A stretch of DNA of 56,508 bases from contig JACKCX010000008.1 in assembly GCA_020633795.1 (NCBI GenBank), positions 1 through 56,508 of the forward strand. The letters run 5' to 3'. The DNA is from Erysipelotrichaceae bacterium. Lineage in GTDB: Bacteria > Bacillota_I > Bacilli_A > RFN20 > CAG-826. A program made the position numbers and the translations under genes. The notes below the pieces were generated by a model. It was not told the origin of the DNA. It was given only the letters and a program-made list of their open reading frames with translations, and searched no databases. Positions 47,508-56,499 of the stretch are shown piece by piece; position 1 is the stretch's first letter, and each line of letters begins with the position of its first letter.

Positions 47508-49535
47508 ATGAATCATCATCAACAAAATAAACATATTAAGGGGAAACAAGCATTACTTGCCAAAATGTTTCTTCCTTTTTTTATCATCGGTGTTTTTCTT
47601 CTTTCTGGATGCAAAATTTCTTATCAAGTGCCAGTGACAGGAGTGGATATTCAGCAAGAGAGCCTCTCCATCAACATCAATGAACAAGAAACTTTGACTG
47701 TGCAAATATCTCCTAGCAACGCCACTAATCAAAATGTTACCTGGACCAGCGAAATAGAAAGCATCGCTACTATCGACGCAAATGGACAGGTTACTGGTGT
47801 GAGCGAAGGGGAGACGACAATTACAGTCACGACCGCTGATGGTCACTTTACCGATGATTGTCTTATTACCGTGACGGATGGAATAATTTCCGTCACTGGA
47901 TTAACTCTCGACCATAATTCGATCAATCTTGATGTCGATGATACCTTTACCTTAACTCCCATATTCACTCCGAATAACGCCACGAATCAAAATGTTAGTT
48001 GGTCGAGTGATGATACTCAAATTGCGACGATTACCGATGGGGTTGTTTTAGGCAAAAGCCAAGGTAGTTGCACCATAACTGCTACCAGTGAAGATGGACA
48101 TTTTACCGCCACTTGTCTCGTTAATGTCTCCACAGCCAGCATTCATGTGACGAGCGTTTCATTAAGTCAAAACACGATGAGGGCTTATGTTGGTGACACA
48201 GCAACATTGATTGCCAATATTTTGCCGAGTGAGGCGACTAATAAGAATGTCTCTTGGACATCGAGCAATTTGTCGGTGGCTACCGTAACCAATGGTGTGG
48301 TCTCTGCCTTGAGCGTCGGAAATTCGACGATAACTGTGACGACTGATGATCAAAGTTATACTGATACCTGCTTATTAACTGTTGAAGCTGAGGAAACTCT
48401 TTCCGAAAAGACAATTGATAGCAGCGCTAATTTTTCATATGGCAGTTATGAAACTAATTTTGGAACTGGCTATTTTGAGAGGGTCGAATACGGCTTCTAC
48501 CGTGTTAGTGATGATTACTCACATAGTGGGATGATTCTCCTATATCCCTCCACTGATGATTATGATTATCAAGTTTTATCGGGAGCATTTTTCAATGACA
48601 CCCCCATCAGCGGGATTAAAAAAATCACAGTCAGTTATATTTCCACCGGTGGTCTCGTCATTAACTATGGTCCCACTAAGATACGAGGATATTCTCAAAC
48701 CTTAGCCTCCACCGGGACAAGCAATTGGACCACGACTACTATTTCTTGCAGTATCACTTCCCGCTATTTCTCGATTGAAACAAATGGAGAAGAGGCTTCA
48801 ATTAAATCGCTTACGATTGGCTATAATTCTTCATTATCAACCAATACATTAACGACCGAAAACAACGATTATCGCATCGCTCCCACAGTCTATAGTGGAA
48901 CACTAACTGATGGTGTTAGCTCTATTTCAGTCCCCAATAACATCACCGTCGCTGGCAATACCTATACCATAAATTCTTATAAAACTTATACTTATTATTC
49001 CTATGATTATGTCTCTAGTCATAGTGGTAGCCTCGATTTGTCCGCTATCGCCATGACCGATCCAGTTGATGTCGCCAATTATTACATTGCCTTCCACGCC
49101 ATTCCAGCCAATTATGGATATAGAAAAACAGTCAGTGAAGATTGCGGTTATATTTATAGCGTTGAAACTTTGTTTAGTAGCGATGCTCGCCAAATTAGTC
49201 AATATAGTCGAACCGATGGTTATGCTACCGCTGTCCCATGGAATCCTCAAGATGGTGGTTCCACTCCTGTCTACTATGAATTTGATATTGGCCTCACCAG
49301 TTCATACACTCCTTCCAGTCGAGGTGTAGGACGAGTTGTCATGTGGGTCTATGGCTGGAGTTGTTATAGCGACGAGGCTCCAGTAGCCGTTTATACTGAT
49401 GATCATTACACCACATTCAGTGAGTATTTAAATGATGGCATTTTTGGTTCGAGATTTGATTCTCAACCTAGTAGCGATGGCTATCGCACTGGTTATATCA
49501 ATTTAGAGGGTAGCACTCAATTAACCTCTTCTTAA
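47508..49535 (+). CDS. Secreted lipoprotein: three Big_2 domains and a barnase-like ribonuclease domain
   Basis: 675 residues. The signal peptide ends in the lipobox LLSGC (Cys35). Three Big_2 Ig-like domains follow to about residue 298, each with the SPSNATNQNVTW-type turn. A beta module covers about 300-470. The C-terminus reads DPVDVANYYIAFHAIPANY, like the barnase opening (VADYLQTYHKLPDNY), with K540 in the place of barnase Lys27. Then come E591 (YYEFDI), R605 and R609 (SRGVGR) and H633 (YTDDHYTTF), matching barnase Glu73, Arg83, Arg87 and His102 in order. RNase activity is inferred. It is followed by a tandem paralogue. Confidence 0.8.
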   Translation: MNHHQQNKHIKGKQALLAKMFLPFFIIGVFLLSGCKISYQVPVTGVDIQQESLSININEQETLTVQISPSNATNQNVTWTSEIESIATIDANGQVTGVSEGETTITVTTADGHFTDDCLITVTDGIISVTGLTLDHNSINLDVDDTFTLTPIFTPNNATNQNVSWSSDDTQIATITDGVVLGKSQGSCTITATSEDGHFTATCLVNVSTASIHVTSVSLSQNTMRAYVGDTATLIANILPSEATNKNVSWTSSNLSVATVTNGVVSALSVGNSTITVTTDDQSYTDTCLLTVEAEETLSEKTIDSSANFSYGSYETNFGTGYFERVEYGFYRVSDDYSHSGMILLYPSTDDYDYQVLSGAFFNDTPISGIKKITVSYISTGGLVINYGPTKIRGYSQTLASTGTSNWTTTTISCSITSRYFSIETNGEEASIKSLTIGYNSSLSTNTLTTENNDYRIAPTVYSGTLTDGVSSISVPNNITVAGNTYTINSYKTYTYYSYDYVSSHSGSLDLSAIAMTDPVDVANYYIAFHAIPANYGYRKTVSEDCGYIYSVETLFSSDARQISQYSRTDGYATAVPWNPQDGGSTPVYYEFDIGLTSSYTPSSRGVGRVVMWVYGWSCYSDEAPVAVYTDDHYTTFSEYLNDGIFGSRFDSQPSSDGYRTGYINLEGSTQLTSS

Positions 49536-49641
49536 TCTAAGGGTCATTTTGAATTAAAAATAAAAATATATTTCCCAATAAAAAGAGGGAAGAATTTGTT
49601 ATCTATTTATCATGTTTATGCATAAAGGAAATTAAATATCA

Positions 49642-52104
49642 ATGAGGGAAAAGAAAAAGCTAGCCCTGTTTACTAGTTTATTAATAGCAGGTGGTTTGTT
49701 GGTGCCTATTGCCACGATTTCATCAAACAATTTAGGCATTATCAACTATGGATCAGGCGATGACCCAAGCTGTGAGAATTTTTGGACTAACAGCGATTAT
49801 ACTTCTTTATATGAGCTGACCCAAATTAGCTCTTTTTCGGGTAGCTATACCACGTGGGGTACCGTCACGGAATGCTATGAAAATTCTTCGGGAACAATGT
49901 CAGCATTTATTCAAAGCAAAGATAGCAAAGGCCATGTCGCTGGAGCTTTATTATATGGATATGGAAGCACGGAGTTAACTCCTGATTCGACATTAGTGGA
50001 AATCACGGGAACCCCAACTTGGTATTATGGACAACTCCGTTTCACGAGCACTTGTTCATATACCGTCAAAAGCACTTCATGGTATACACCAGAAACCAAT
50101 GTTATGACGGTTGATGATTGGCTTGATTCTTCGAGTAGCGCGAATACGAGTGATTCATTATGGACAACCGCAGTCGGCTATGGAGCGCGCAAAACCACTT
50201 TACATAACGTGACTGTGGGAACTGCGGGTACCAAACAGACATATGTCACTTTTAGTGATGGTTCAACCACTGCTTTGCTCTACTATAATGATACAAATTC
50301 AACTTTAAAGTCGGCTTTGCAAAGCACTTTGACCTCTTATTACGGACAAAGTGCGGATATTACTGGTTATCTCCAATGTTTCCAAAGTAGTTCTAACACG
50401 ATGGAATTACAGATGTGCAATAGTTCCGATATCACAACGGGAACGAGTGAAACGATTAATGTCACTGGTGTCTCACTAGATAATGCGACATTGACTGTTT
50501 CGACAGCCTCACCGTCAACATTAACCGCCACTATCTCGCCGAGTAACGCCACGAATCAAAATGTTAGTTGGTCTTCAAGCAATACTTCAGTGGCGACAGT
50601 CAATGGCGGAACCATTACTGGTGTCAGCGTGGGCACTTCAACGATTACAGTCACAACGGAAGATGGCAGTTATACAGATACATGCCTTGTCACCGTCACA
50701 AACGATTCGATTGCCGTGACTGGTGTCTCACTTAATCAAAATAGTCTATCCTCTTATGTGGGAGATTCAGCGACTTTGACCGCTACCATTTCACCGAGTA
50801 ATGCCACGAATAAAAATGTTACTTGGTCTTCAAGCAATACTTCAGTAGCCACTGTCGATGACGGTGTCATTTCCTCTTTAGCGGCGGGAACCGCTACCAT
50901 CACGATCACAACGGAAGATGGTAGTTATACCGATTCATGTGATTTAACCGTATCAGAAAATGAGACTCTTTCAGAAAAAACTGTTTCTAGTAGTTCTAAC
51001 TTCTCGTATGGCAGTTATGATACTAACTTTGGCATTGACAGCTATGACAGCATCGAATACGGCTTTTATCGCGTCGCTGATGATAATACTCATAATGGAA
51101 TGATTCTCCTTTACCCTTCGACTGATAACTACGATTATCAAGCTCTCCCAGGTGCTTTCTTTAACGATACCCCCATTAATGGCATCAAAAAAATTACGGT
51201 CAGTTATATTTCAACAGGTGGTATCACCATTAATTATGGCGTGACTAAAACGCGCGGATATTCGGTGACGCTAGCTGCAACTGGCACGAGCAGTTGGACC
51301 ACCACCACCATTTCGTGTAGCGTAGCCTCTTGTTATTATTCCGTCGAAACAAATGGTCAAAATGCTTACATCAATTCTATTACGGTTGGCTATAATTCCT
51401 CGTTAACCACCAACACAACGACCACTGAAAATAGCGATTATCGCATCGCTCCCACGGTCTATAGCGGCACGCTAACTGATGGAGTTAGTTCCGTCAGTGT
51501 CCCCAATGACATCACCATCACAGGAAATACTTATACCGTTAACTCTTATAAAACTTATACTTATTATTCTTTCGATTATGTCTCTAGTCATAGCGGCAGT
51601 CTCACTCTTTCATCCATCGCGATGATTGATCCAGTTGATATCGCGAATTACTATATTGCTTTCCACGCCATTCCCGCCAATTTTGGAGGGAGCAGCATTT
51701 CGGAAGATTGTGGAACTTTAACCGAAGTCAACAGCTTGTTTGGTAGCACTTATGCTCGCAAGATTAGCCAATATAGCCTCACAACAGGTTACGCTACCGC
51801 TGTCCCATGGAATGCTCAAGACGGAGGATCAACTCCTGTCTACTATGAGTTTGATATTGCCCTACTAAGTTCCTACACCACTTCTAATCGCGGTGTTGGA
51901 CGCGTGGTGATGTGGGTCTATGGGTGGAGTTGTTATAGCGATAATGAACCAGTGGCTGTTTATACCGATGATCATTATGCCACCTTTGGTGAATATCTCA
52001 ATTACGGAACCTTTGGAACGAGATTTGATTCCCAAACTAGCAGTGATGGCTACCGCACAGGATATACTAATTTAAGCGGTTCAACCGAGATAAACGCTAA
52101 TTAA
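49642..52104 (+). CDS. Secreted protein: OB-like N-terminus, two Big_2 domains and a barnase-like ribonuclease domain
   Basis: 820 residues. The signal peptide is KKLALFTSLLIAGGLLVPIA. Residues 45-270 look like two OB-type units (TTWGTVTECYENSSGTMSAF; LHNVTVGTAGTKQTYVTFSD), as in secreted nucleases of the YhcR type. Two Big_2 domains follow, then the same beta module and C-terminal domain as the upstream protein, clearly paralogous over about 375 residues. E736, R750, R754 and H778 fit barnase Glu73, Arg83, Arg87 and His102. The Lys27 position is lost (NFGGSSISED against NYGYRKTVSED), so activity may be reduced. The ribosome site is weak (AAGGA, 13 bases). Confidence 0.8.
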   Translation: MREKKKLALFTSLLIAGGLLVPIATISSNNLGIINYGSGDDPSCENFWTNSDYTSLYELTQISSFSGSYTTWGTVTECYENSSGTMSAFIQSKDSKGHVAGALLYGYGSTELTPDSTLVEITGTPTWYYGQLRFTSTCSYTVKSTSWYTPETNVMTVDDWLDSSSSANTSDSLWTTAVGYGARKTTLHNVTVGTAGTKQTYVTFSDGSTTALLYYNDTNSTLKSALQSTLTSYYGQSADITGYLQCFQSSSNTMELQMCNSSDITTGTSETINVTGVSLDNATLTVSTASPSTLTATISPSNATNQNVSWSSSNTSVATVNGGTITGVSVGTSTITVTTEDGSYTDTCLVTVTNDSIAVTGVSLNQNSLSSYVGDSATLTATISPSNATNKNVTWSSSNTSVATVDDGVISSLAAGTATITITTEDGSYTDSCDLTVSENETLSEKTVSSSSNFSYGSYDTNFGIDSYDSIEYGFYRVADDNTHNGMILLYPSTDNYDYQALPGAFFNDTPINGIKKITVSYISTGGITINYGVTKTRGYSVTLAATGTSSWTTTTISCSVASCYYSVETNGQNAYINSITVGYNSSLTTNTTTTENSDYRIAPTVYSGTLTDGVSSVSVPNDITITGNTYTVNSYKTYTYYSFDYVSSHSGSLTLSSIAMIDPVDIANYYIAFHAIPANFGGSSISEDCGTLTEVNSLFGSTYARKISQYSLTTGYATAVPWNAQDGGSTPVYYEFDIALLSSYTTSNRGVGRVVMWVYGWSCYSDNEPVAVYTDDHYATFGEYLNYGTFGTRFDSQTSSDGYRTGYTNLSGSTEINAN

Positions 52105-52108
52105 AAAG

Positions 52109-52144
52109 AAGCACTCGTTATCAATTATCGAGTGCTTTTTCTTT
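52109..52144. terminator. Bidirectional terminator
   Basis: AAGCACTCG (52109-52117) pairs with CGAGTGCTT (52129-52137), followed by TTTTTCTTTTTT on plus and by TTCTTTTTAATT on minus. It ends the second RNase-like gene and the acyltransferase gene, whose stop lies in the loop. Confidence 0.87.
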
Positions 52145-52942
52145 TTTATTTTTACGCTCATAGCGGATATAAGCATAATTCCATTCAACTTCGCTTCGCT
52201 TTAACATCGCTTGACGAACTCGAAGAGCGAGATCATCAATTCGCTCATTAATATCAAGTTCTAGGTTTGGATAAAAAGGACCATCCAGATAGATAATAGG
52301 AATAGGCTTTTGGCGATTTTTTCGCTTTTTAAAAACGGTCGTCGCCACCATCACTGGAACATTATCATTAACTGGGAAGCGAAAACTGCTATGGGAGAAA
52401 TCGCGAATCAAAGTGCAATAAGGCCAAATATGCGCTTCTGGATAGATGAGAATGCGATGTCTTCTCTTCACATGATGAGAGAGATATTCAGTATAACGAT
52501 CATACATTTTTAAATCTAATCTGTTGGGAATGGGAACTGCTCCTAATGATTTGACCAGCCAAGAAACAAAAGGATTAATAGAAAATGTTTCGGGTCCCGC
52601 GACAATGATGCAATAGCGAGTTGGATTGATTAAAACTGGGTGAACAATGGGATCAAAAGATAAAACATGATTAGCGTACATGTAATAACCTTTGTGTTTA
52701 ACTAAGCGAAGCACTTTGCGATTTTTTAGATGGCTATGATAAAAAAAGAGATTGGCAAACGCTAATAAAGGGAAGGCGACAAAGATACGAAAGAGCCATC
52801 CGCCGAGGAGAGAGAAAACATTATAGTTAAAATACTTATAATTTTTCTTAACTTCTTTGCGGGTAATATCGAAACTAGCAAAATCATCATGAAGTTCATC
52901 TTCATAATAAACGACACGATCGACATTCTTTTTCTTTGCCAT
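52121..52942 (-). CDS. PlsC-like 1-acylglycerol-3-phosphate acyltransferase
   Basis: 273 residues. The catalytic NHxxxxD motif is NHVLSFD near residue 92 and the substrate motif is YPEAHIW (family form FPEG). A hydrophobic segment precedes them (LFRIFVAFPLLAFANLFF). AGPETFSINPF and LGAVPIPNRLD are in expected positions. A role in phosphatidic acid synthesis is likely, but the diverged PEA-type motif leaves the acceptor uncertain. It starts 2 bp after the flavoprotein gene, without its own ribosome site, so it is coupled to it. Confidence 0.82.
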   Translation of the reverse strand: MAKKKNVDRVVYYEDELHDDFASFDITRKEVKKNYKYFNYNVFSLLGGWLFRIFVAFPLLAFANLFFYHSHLKNRKVLRLVKHKGYYMYANHVLSFDPIVHPVLINPTRYCIIVAGPETFSINPFVSWLVKSLGAVPIPNRLDLKMYDRYTEYLSHHVKRRHRILIYPEAHIWPYCTLIRDFSHSSFRFPVNDNVPVMVATTVFKKRKNRQKPIPIIYLDGPFYPNLELDINERIDDLALRVRQAMLKRSEVEWNYAYIRYERKNKKEKALDN

Positions 52943-52944
52943 AA

Positions 52945-54222
52945 CTAAAAATGATTATTGCTTATTTTCTCTGCTGACGCAAGAGCCCACATGATATTGA
53001 AACCGCCACAGACAGCGTCGACATCAAGCATTTCACCAATAAAGAAAATGTCTTTTTCACGTTGAGAAATTAAGGAATTATTAACCTCCTCTAAAGAAAT
53101 GCCACCTGAAGTAACTTGAGCGACGTTGAAGTCATAGAGAGATTTAAAAGTAAAAACCGTATGGTGAATATCAAAATGATGATTGAGCAAATAATTAGCT
53201 AAGCGCGGATGAAGGTATTCAATGTATTGTTTCTTGGATAAATTTGACATCTGAGGAACAAAATTAAGGCAAATCTCCACTTTTTTTGCTGATGGATGCT
53301 GATTGATAAAATGAGTCATGTTAAAAATGACAATGCCACTTAATCCATCTTTTTTGAAAAGAACTTCTCCTTCTTCAGAGTGAATCTCTTTATCATCGAT
53401 CAATAATGTCACTTGGGCTTTAGCGCGCAATCCTTCAATTAAATTAACATTTTCTTTAACCTTGATTGGACAGAGGGATGGCTGATTGTCAACAATTCTA
53501 TATCCGTGATTAATCAACATGGTGAGAAGGTTGCCGTCACTTCCCAGTTGCGGAGCGGCTTTTCCTCCCCCCGCCAAGACGAGATAATCGAAATGATATG
53601 AGCCTTGTTCAGTGAATAAATGATGGTCTTGATAATCGGTAACTTTTTCGTTCACATGAACTTCGATGTTCAATTCTTCCACTTTTTTGAGAAGCAAAAG
53701 AGCGACGGTCTCGGCAGTTTCACTGAGAGGATAAACTAAATCATTGATGAATTTATGATGAATTCCTAGTGTTTCAAAATAACGGCTTATGTTGGAAAAA
53801 GAGAATTCGTTGATAATTGGTAAAACAAAAGACTCGTGGTTATACTTACCTTTTAAATCACCGCGATTAGCAAAATTGCACCTTCCATTACCCGTCACAT
53901 AAATCTTTCTCAATAGTTTGTTATTCTTTTCAAAAATCGAAACATGAAAAAAAGGATGTTTCTCTTTGAGGCGAATGGCGGCAAAAACACCACTGATACC
54001 ACCACCGACGATGGCGACATCTAATTTTCGATTATCAACACTAATCGCTTGATTAATTTGAATATTTCTTTGTCGAAGTGGTTGTTCGGCGTCGCTCGGA
54101 ATATTCCAAGTTTTTCCCGTTAGAAAAGCGCCTGGTATACGTCCAATTTGGCAATAATAACGAATGGTGCGCGTCGGCATATTCCAACGCTTTGCCATCT
54201 CAGAAATTGATTGATAAGTCAT
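52945..54222 (-). CDS. HTH-flavoprotein fusion (BaiN/HI0933-type oxidoreductase)
   Basis: 425 residues from the ATG at 54220-54222. Residues 1-48 (SISEMAKRWNMPTRTIRYYC, then QIGRIPGAFLTGKTWNIP) form a MerR/excisionase-type winged HTH. Residues about 65-425 are an HI0933-like FAD protein: VAIVGGGISGVFAAIRL, VTGNGRCNFANRGDLKG, YLVLAGGGKAAPQLGSDG, FKKDGLSGIVIFN, AQVTSGGISLEEV and MLDVDAVCGGFNIMWALASA. The substrate is unknown. The added DNA-binding part is unusual for the family and suggests a redox-sensing regulator. A perfect inverted repeat lies in its own promoter spacer, and the mRNA appears leaderless. Confidence 0.85.
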   Translation of the reverse strand: MTYQSISEMAKRWNMPTRTIRYYCQIGRIPGAFLTGKTWNIPSDAEQPLRQRNIQINQAISVDNRKLDVAIVGGGISGVFAAIRLKEKHPFFHVSIFEKNNKLLRKIYVTGNGRCNFANRGDLKGKYNHESFVLPIINEFSFSNISRYFETLGIHHKFINDLVYPLSETAETVALLLLKKVEELNIEVHVNEKVTDYQDHHLFTEQGSYHFDYLVLAGGGKAAPQLGSDGNLLTMLINHGYRIVDNQPSLCPIKVKENVNLIEGLRAKAQVTLLIDDKEIHSEEGEVLFKKDGLSGIVIFNMTHFINQHPSAKKVEICLNFVPQMSNLSKKQYIEYLHPRLANYLLNHHFDIHHTVFTFKSLYDFNVAQVTSGGISLEEVNNSLISQREKDIFFIGEMLDVDAVCGGFNIMWALASAEKISNNHF

Positions 54223-54228
54223 ACATAA

Positions 54229-54258
54229 ATAATATGCCGTTATCGGCAAAAATATCAA
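54229..54258 (-). promoter_or_regulatory. Promoter with inverted-repeat operator in the spacer
   Basis: Minus strand: TTGATA (54253-54258), 18-base spacer, TATTAT (54229-54234), six bases, then the ATG at 54222. The spacer contains TGCCG ATAA CGGCA (54235-54248), a perfect 5-bp inverted repeat touching the -10. This is where MerR-type regulators bind, so autoregulation by the encoded HTH is plausible. Confidence 0.65.
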
Positions 54259-54304
54259 TCAAATCATTTTTACAGAGTAAATTAATCAGCCCTTATTAAT
54301 TCAA

Positions 54305-54718
54305 TTATCCCTTTTCTTGGCGATAATGAGTAATATATTCAGTTAAATCATTAAATTCTATGAGGGAAAAATTCTTTTGCCCACGCATAAATTTTTCTTT
54401 CAAATTGTAGTAGCAGATCCATAAGTATTCGTCATTGTGATATTTCTCAAAAGGTTTAATATTGCCTCGCGGTGTAATGTTTTGAAAATAGAGGTTGAAA
54501 TTAGCCATATTCACTTTGTAGTGGCGGCGTTTCATCTCATCAACTAGTTGTTGAGCATAGAGAAACAAATCAACCTTGTCTTTATATTCATCCGTGTAAA
54601 TATAGTTGATTAAAATATGTCGCGGTTCTCTTTTGAAGATAAGATTAAGTTCCCGCCACTGAGCTAAGAGCTGAGGGCGAGGCAAATAGATAATCAGATC
54701 ACGATGCCATAATCTCAT
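54305..54718 (-). CDS. Pyrimidine dimer DNA glycosylase/endonuclease V-like protein
   Basis: 137 residues. The opening MRLWHRDLIIYLPRPQLLAQ and WREL match the TIGR02328/Pyr_excise-like group (MRLWH..LI..LPR.QLL.Q.RE). HILINYIYTD and DEMKRRHYKV also fit. The T4 enzyme repairs UV dimers using its N-terminal Thr; these bacterial relatives start MRLW and their activity is untested. A TAAAAT box lies six bases before the ATG, so this is probably a leaderless mRNA. Confidence 0.72.
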   Translation of the reverse strand: MRLWHRDLIIYLPRPQLLAQWRELNLIFKREPRHILINYIYTDEYKDKVDLFLYAQQLVDEMKRRHYKVNMANFNLYFQNITPRGNIKPFEKYHNDEYLWICYYNLKEKFMRGQKNFSLIEFNDLTEYITHYRQEKG

Positions 54719-54724
54719 AGATAT

Positions 54725-54754
54725 ATTTTATTACTGATTGGATGCTTTAATCAA
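54725..54754 (-). promoter_or_regulatory. Promoter of the glycosylase-like gene, leaderless layout
   Basis: Minus strand: TTGATT (54749-54754), 18 bases, TAAAAT (54725-54730), six bases, then the ATG (54716-54718). No ribosome site. Confidence 0.6.
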
Positions 54755-54766
54755 ATAAGCCAAAAA

Positions 54767-55333
54767 CTATTTCAAAAGTCCACCGATCTTTGGCAGATGT
54801 CCACCCGTTAAACCCGATATTTCATTTCTCACAATCATCGCATTAGGATCCACAGATAATATCTCTTTATTGATGTCATTGCTCCCTCGGCGATTGGTGT
54901 AAATCATTAAAACTTTTCTTTTGATATCTTTTCCTTCACCATTCATCGTTGTCACTCCTAATCCTTTAGCGCGTAAGGCATTAGCGATAATCACTCCTTT
55001 TTCTTCAGTTGTGATGACTTGAACAAGTATCTTTCCAAAAGCTAATTTTTCTTCGAGAATAGAGCCAAACCACACACCCGCCGCAAAGCCAATCGCATAA
55101 GCGATACCTTTATAAGGTGATTCCACGAGTCCAGTAATGACTCGAGAGGTAACGAATATCCAAATAGAAATTTCAACAAGCGATAATAGAACCGCAATCT
55201 TTCGATTACCTTTAACAATTAATATACTTCGTAGGGTGCCAATAGACACCTCCACTATTTTGGCTAAGAAAATGCCCAAAAATTCTAAAACAATCATCAA
55301 TGTGCTCATGCTCCAAAATGCATTCCAATCCAT
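54767..55333 (-). CDS. UPF0316/DUF2179 membrane protein
   Basis: 188 residues from the ATG at 55331-55333, with GAGG nine bases upstream; the 17-codon longer frame is rejected. Three hydrophobic helices (MIVLEFLGIFLAKIVEVSIG; ALVEISIWIF-like; GIAYAIGFAAGVWFGSILEE) are followed by a cytoplasmic DUF2179 domain (VIIANALRAKGLGVTTMNGE; KVLMIYTNRR). The layout matches UPF0316 proteins, whose function is unknown; DUF2179 resembles small-ligand-binding domains. Confidence 0.82.
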   Translation of the reverse strand: MDWNAFWSMSTLMIVLEFLGIFLAKIVEVSIGTLRSILIVKGNRKIAVLLSLVEISIWIFVTSRVITGLVESPYKGIAYAIGFAAGVWFGSILEEKLAFGKILVQVITTEEKGVIIANALRAKGLGVTTMNGEGKDIKRKVLMIYTNRRGSNDINKEILSVDPNAMIVRNEISGLTGGHLPKIGGLLK

Positions 55334-55622
55334 AATTTTTTCCTCATTTTTGCACATAAATATCAATGTGCTGATAGGTATCATATGGTAAAAATAGTGA
55401 CTTTACAATAATTCTTAAATTATTTTGAAATAGGGTGTTATTAATGTTGTTTTTATAGCCCCTTATCGCTTTTATTTTCTTTGATAAACGACCATTTCCA
55501 TCGAAAACAGCATCGCGATAAATTGATATCTTTTCTATTTTATGAACTGAGTATATGAAAAGAGATAATTATTAGTATAATAAGGTGATAAAAAATAATA
55601 TTTAAGAAATGAGGTAATTATT
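55334..55622 (+). promoter_or_regulatory. Intergenic region with the pdxS promoter and ribosome site
   Basis: Divergent gap. A TATAAT lies at 55576-55581, giving a leader of about 35 bases, with GAGG at 55611-55614 eight bases before the pdxS ATG. No good -35 at 17 bases and no clear regulator site was seen. The rest is AT-rich without recognisable features. Confidence 0.5.
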
Positions 55623-56495
55623 ATGAACGATCGTTATCAATTAAACAAAGAATTAGCTCAGATGCTCAAGGGCGGAGTCATCATGGATGTCACTAGTGCT
55701 GAACAGGCAAAGATCGCTCAAGAAGCTGGAGCTTGTGCCGTCATGGCCCTCGAAAGAATTCCAGCCGATATTAGAGCAGCGGGCGGTGTTTCACGAATGA
55801 GCGACCCTAAATTAATTAAAGAGATTCAAGCCGCGGTGACCATTCCCGTCATGGCCAAAGTGAGAATTGGACACTTTGTAGAAGCCCAAATATTAGAGGC
55901 TTTAGAAATCGACTATATCGATGAAAGCGAAGTCCTATCTCCCGCCGATAATGTTTATCATATTGATAAAACCAAATTTAATGTTCCTTTTGTGTGTGGG
56001 GCCAAAAACTTAGGTGAAGCATTAAGAAGGATTTCGGAAGGGGCGGCGATGATTAGAACAAAGGGCGAGCCTGGAACTGGCGATGTTGTTCAAGCCGTGA
56101 CTCATATGCGTCTCATCCAAAGCGAAATCCGCATGGTTCAAGCCTTGAGAGAAGACGAACTGTTCAATAAAGCTAAAGAACTGGAAGTACCTTATGATTT
56201 ATTAAAATTGGTTCATCAAAATGGTAAATTACCTGTGGTGAATTTCGCCGCGGGCGGAGTAGCGACTCCCGCCGATGCCGCCTTAATGATGCAACTAGGG
56301 GCAGAAGGTGTTTTTGTCGGGTCAGGAATTTTTAAATCCGGAGACCCGTTAAAAAGAGCCAAAGCGATTGTTCAAGCAGTCACAAACTTTGATAATCCCA
56401 AAATCTTAGCGGAAATATCCGAAGACTTAGGTGAGGCGATGATCGGCATCAATGAATCGGAGATCAAAGTTTTAATGGCGGAAAGAGGCAAATAA
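55623..56495 (+). CDS. pdxS: Pyridoxal 5'-phosphate synthase lyase subunit
   Basis: 290 residues, full length; makes PLP from ribose 5-phosphate, glyceraldehyde 3-phosphate and ammonia. Conserved stretches are [100 protein letters not shown] and [17 protein letters not shown]. The lysines that hold intermediates (in MAKVRIGH and RTKGEPG) are present. The glutaminase partner pdxT probably begins just beyond. Confidence 0.98.
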   Translation: MNDRYQLNKELAQMLKGGVIMDVTSAEQAKIAQEAGACAVMALERIPADIRAAGGVSRMSDPKLIKEIQAAVTIPVMAKVRIGHFVEAQILEALEIDYIDESEVLSPADNVYHIDKTKFNVPFVCGAKNLGEALRRISEGAAMIRTKGEPGTGDVVQAVTHMRLIQSEIRMVQALREDELFNKAKELEVPYDLLKLVHQNGKLPVVNFAAGGVATPADAALMMQLGAEGVFVGSGIFKSGDPLKRAKAIVQAVTNFDNPKILAEISEDLGEAMIGINESEIKVLMAERGK

Positions 56496-56499
56496 ACCA

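Noticed and set aside
47553..47846. 97-codon minus-strand frame inside the first RNase-like gene, considered as a possible inhibitor gene
   Set aside because: It has no barstar-like features, no ribosome site, and lies wholly antisense to a coding region.
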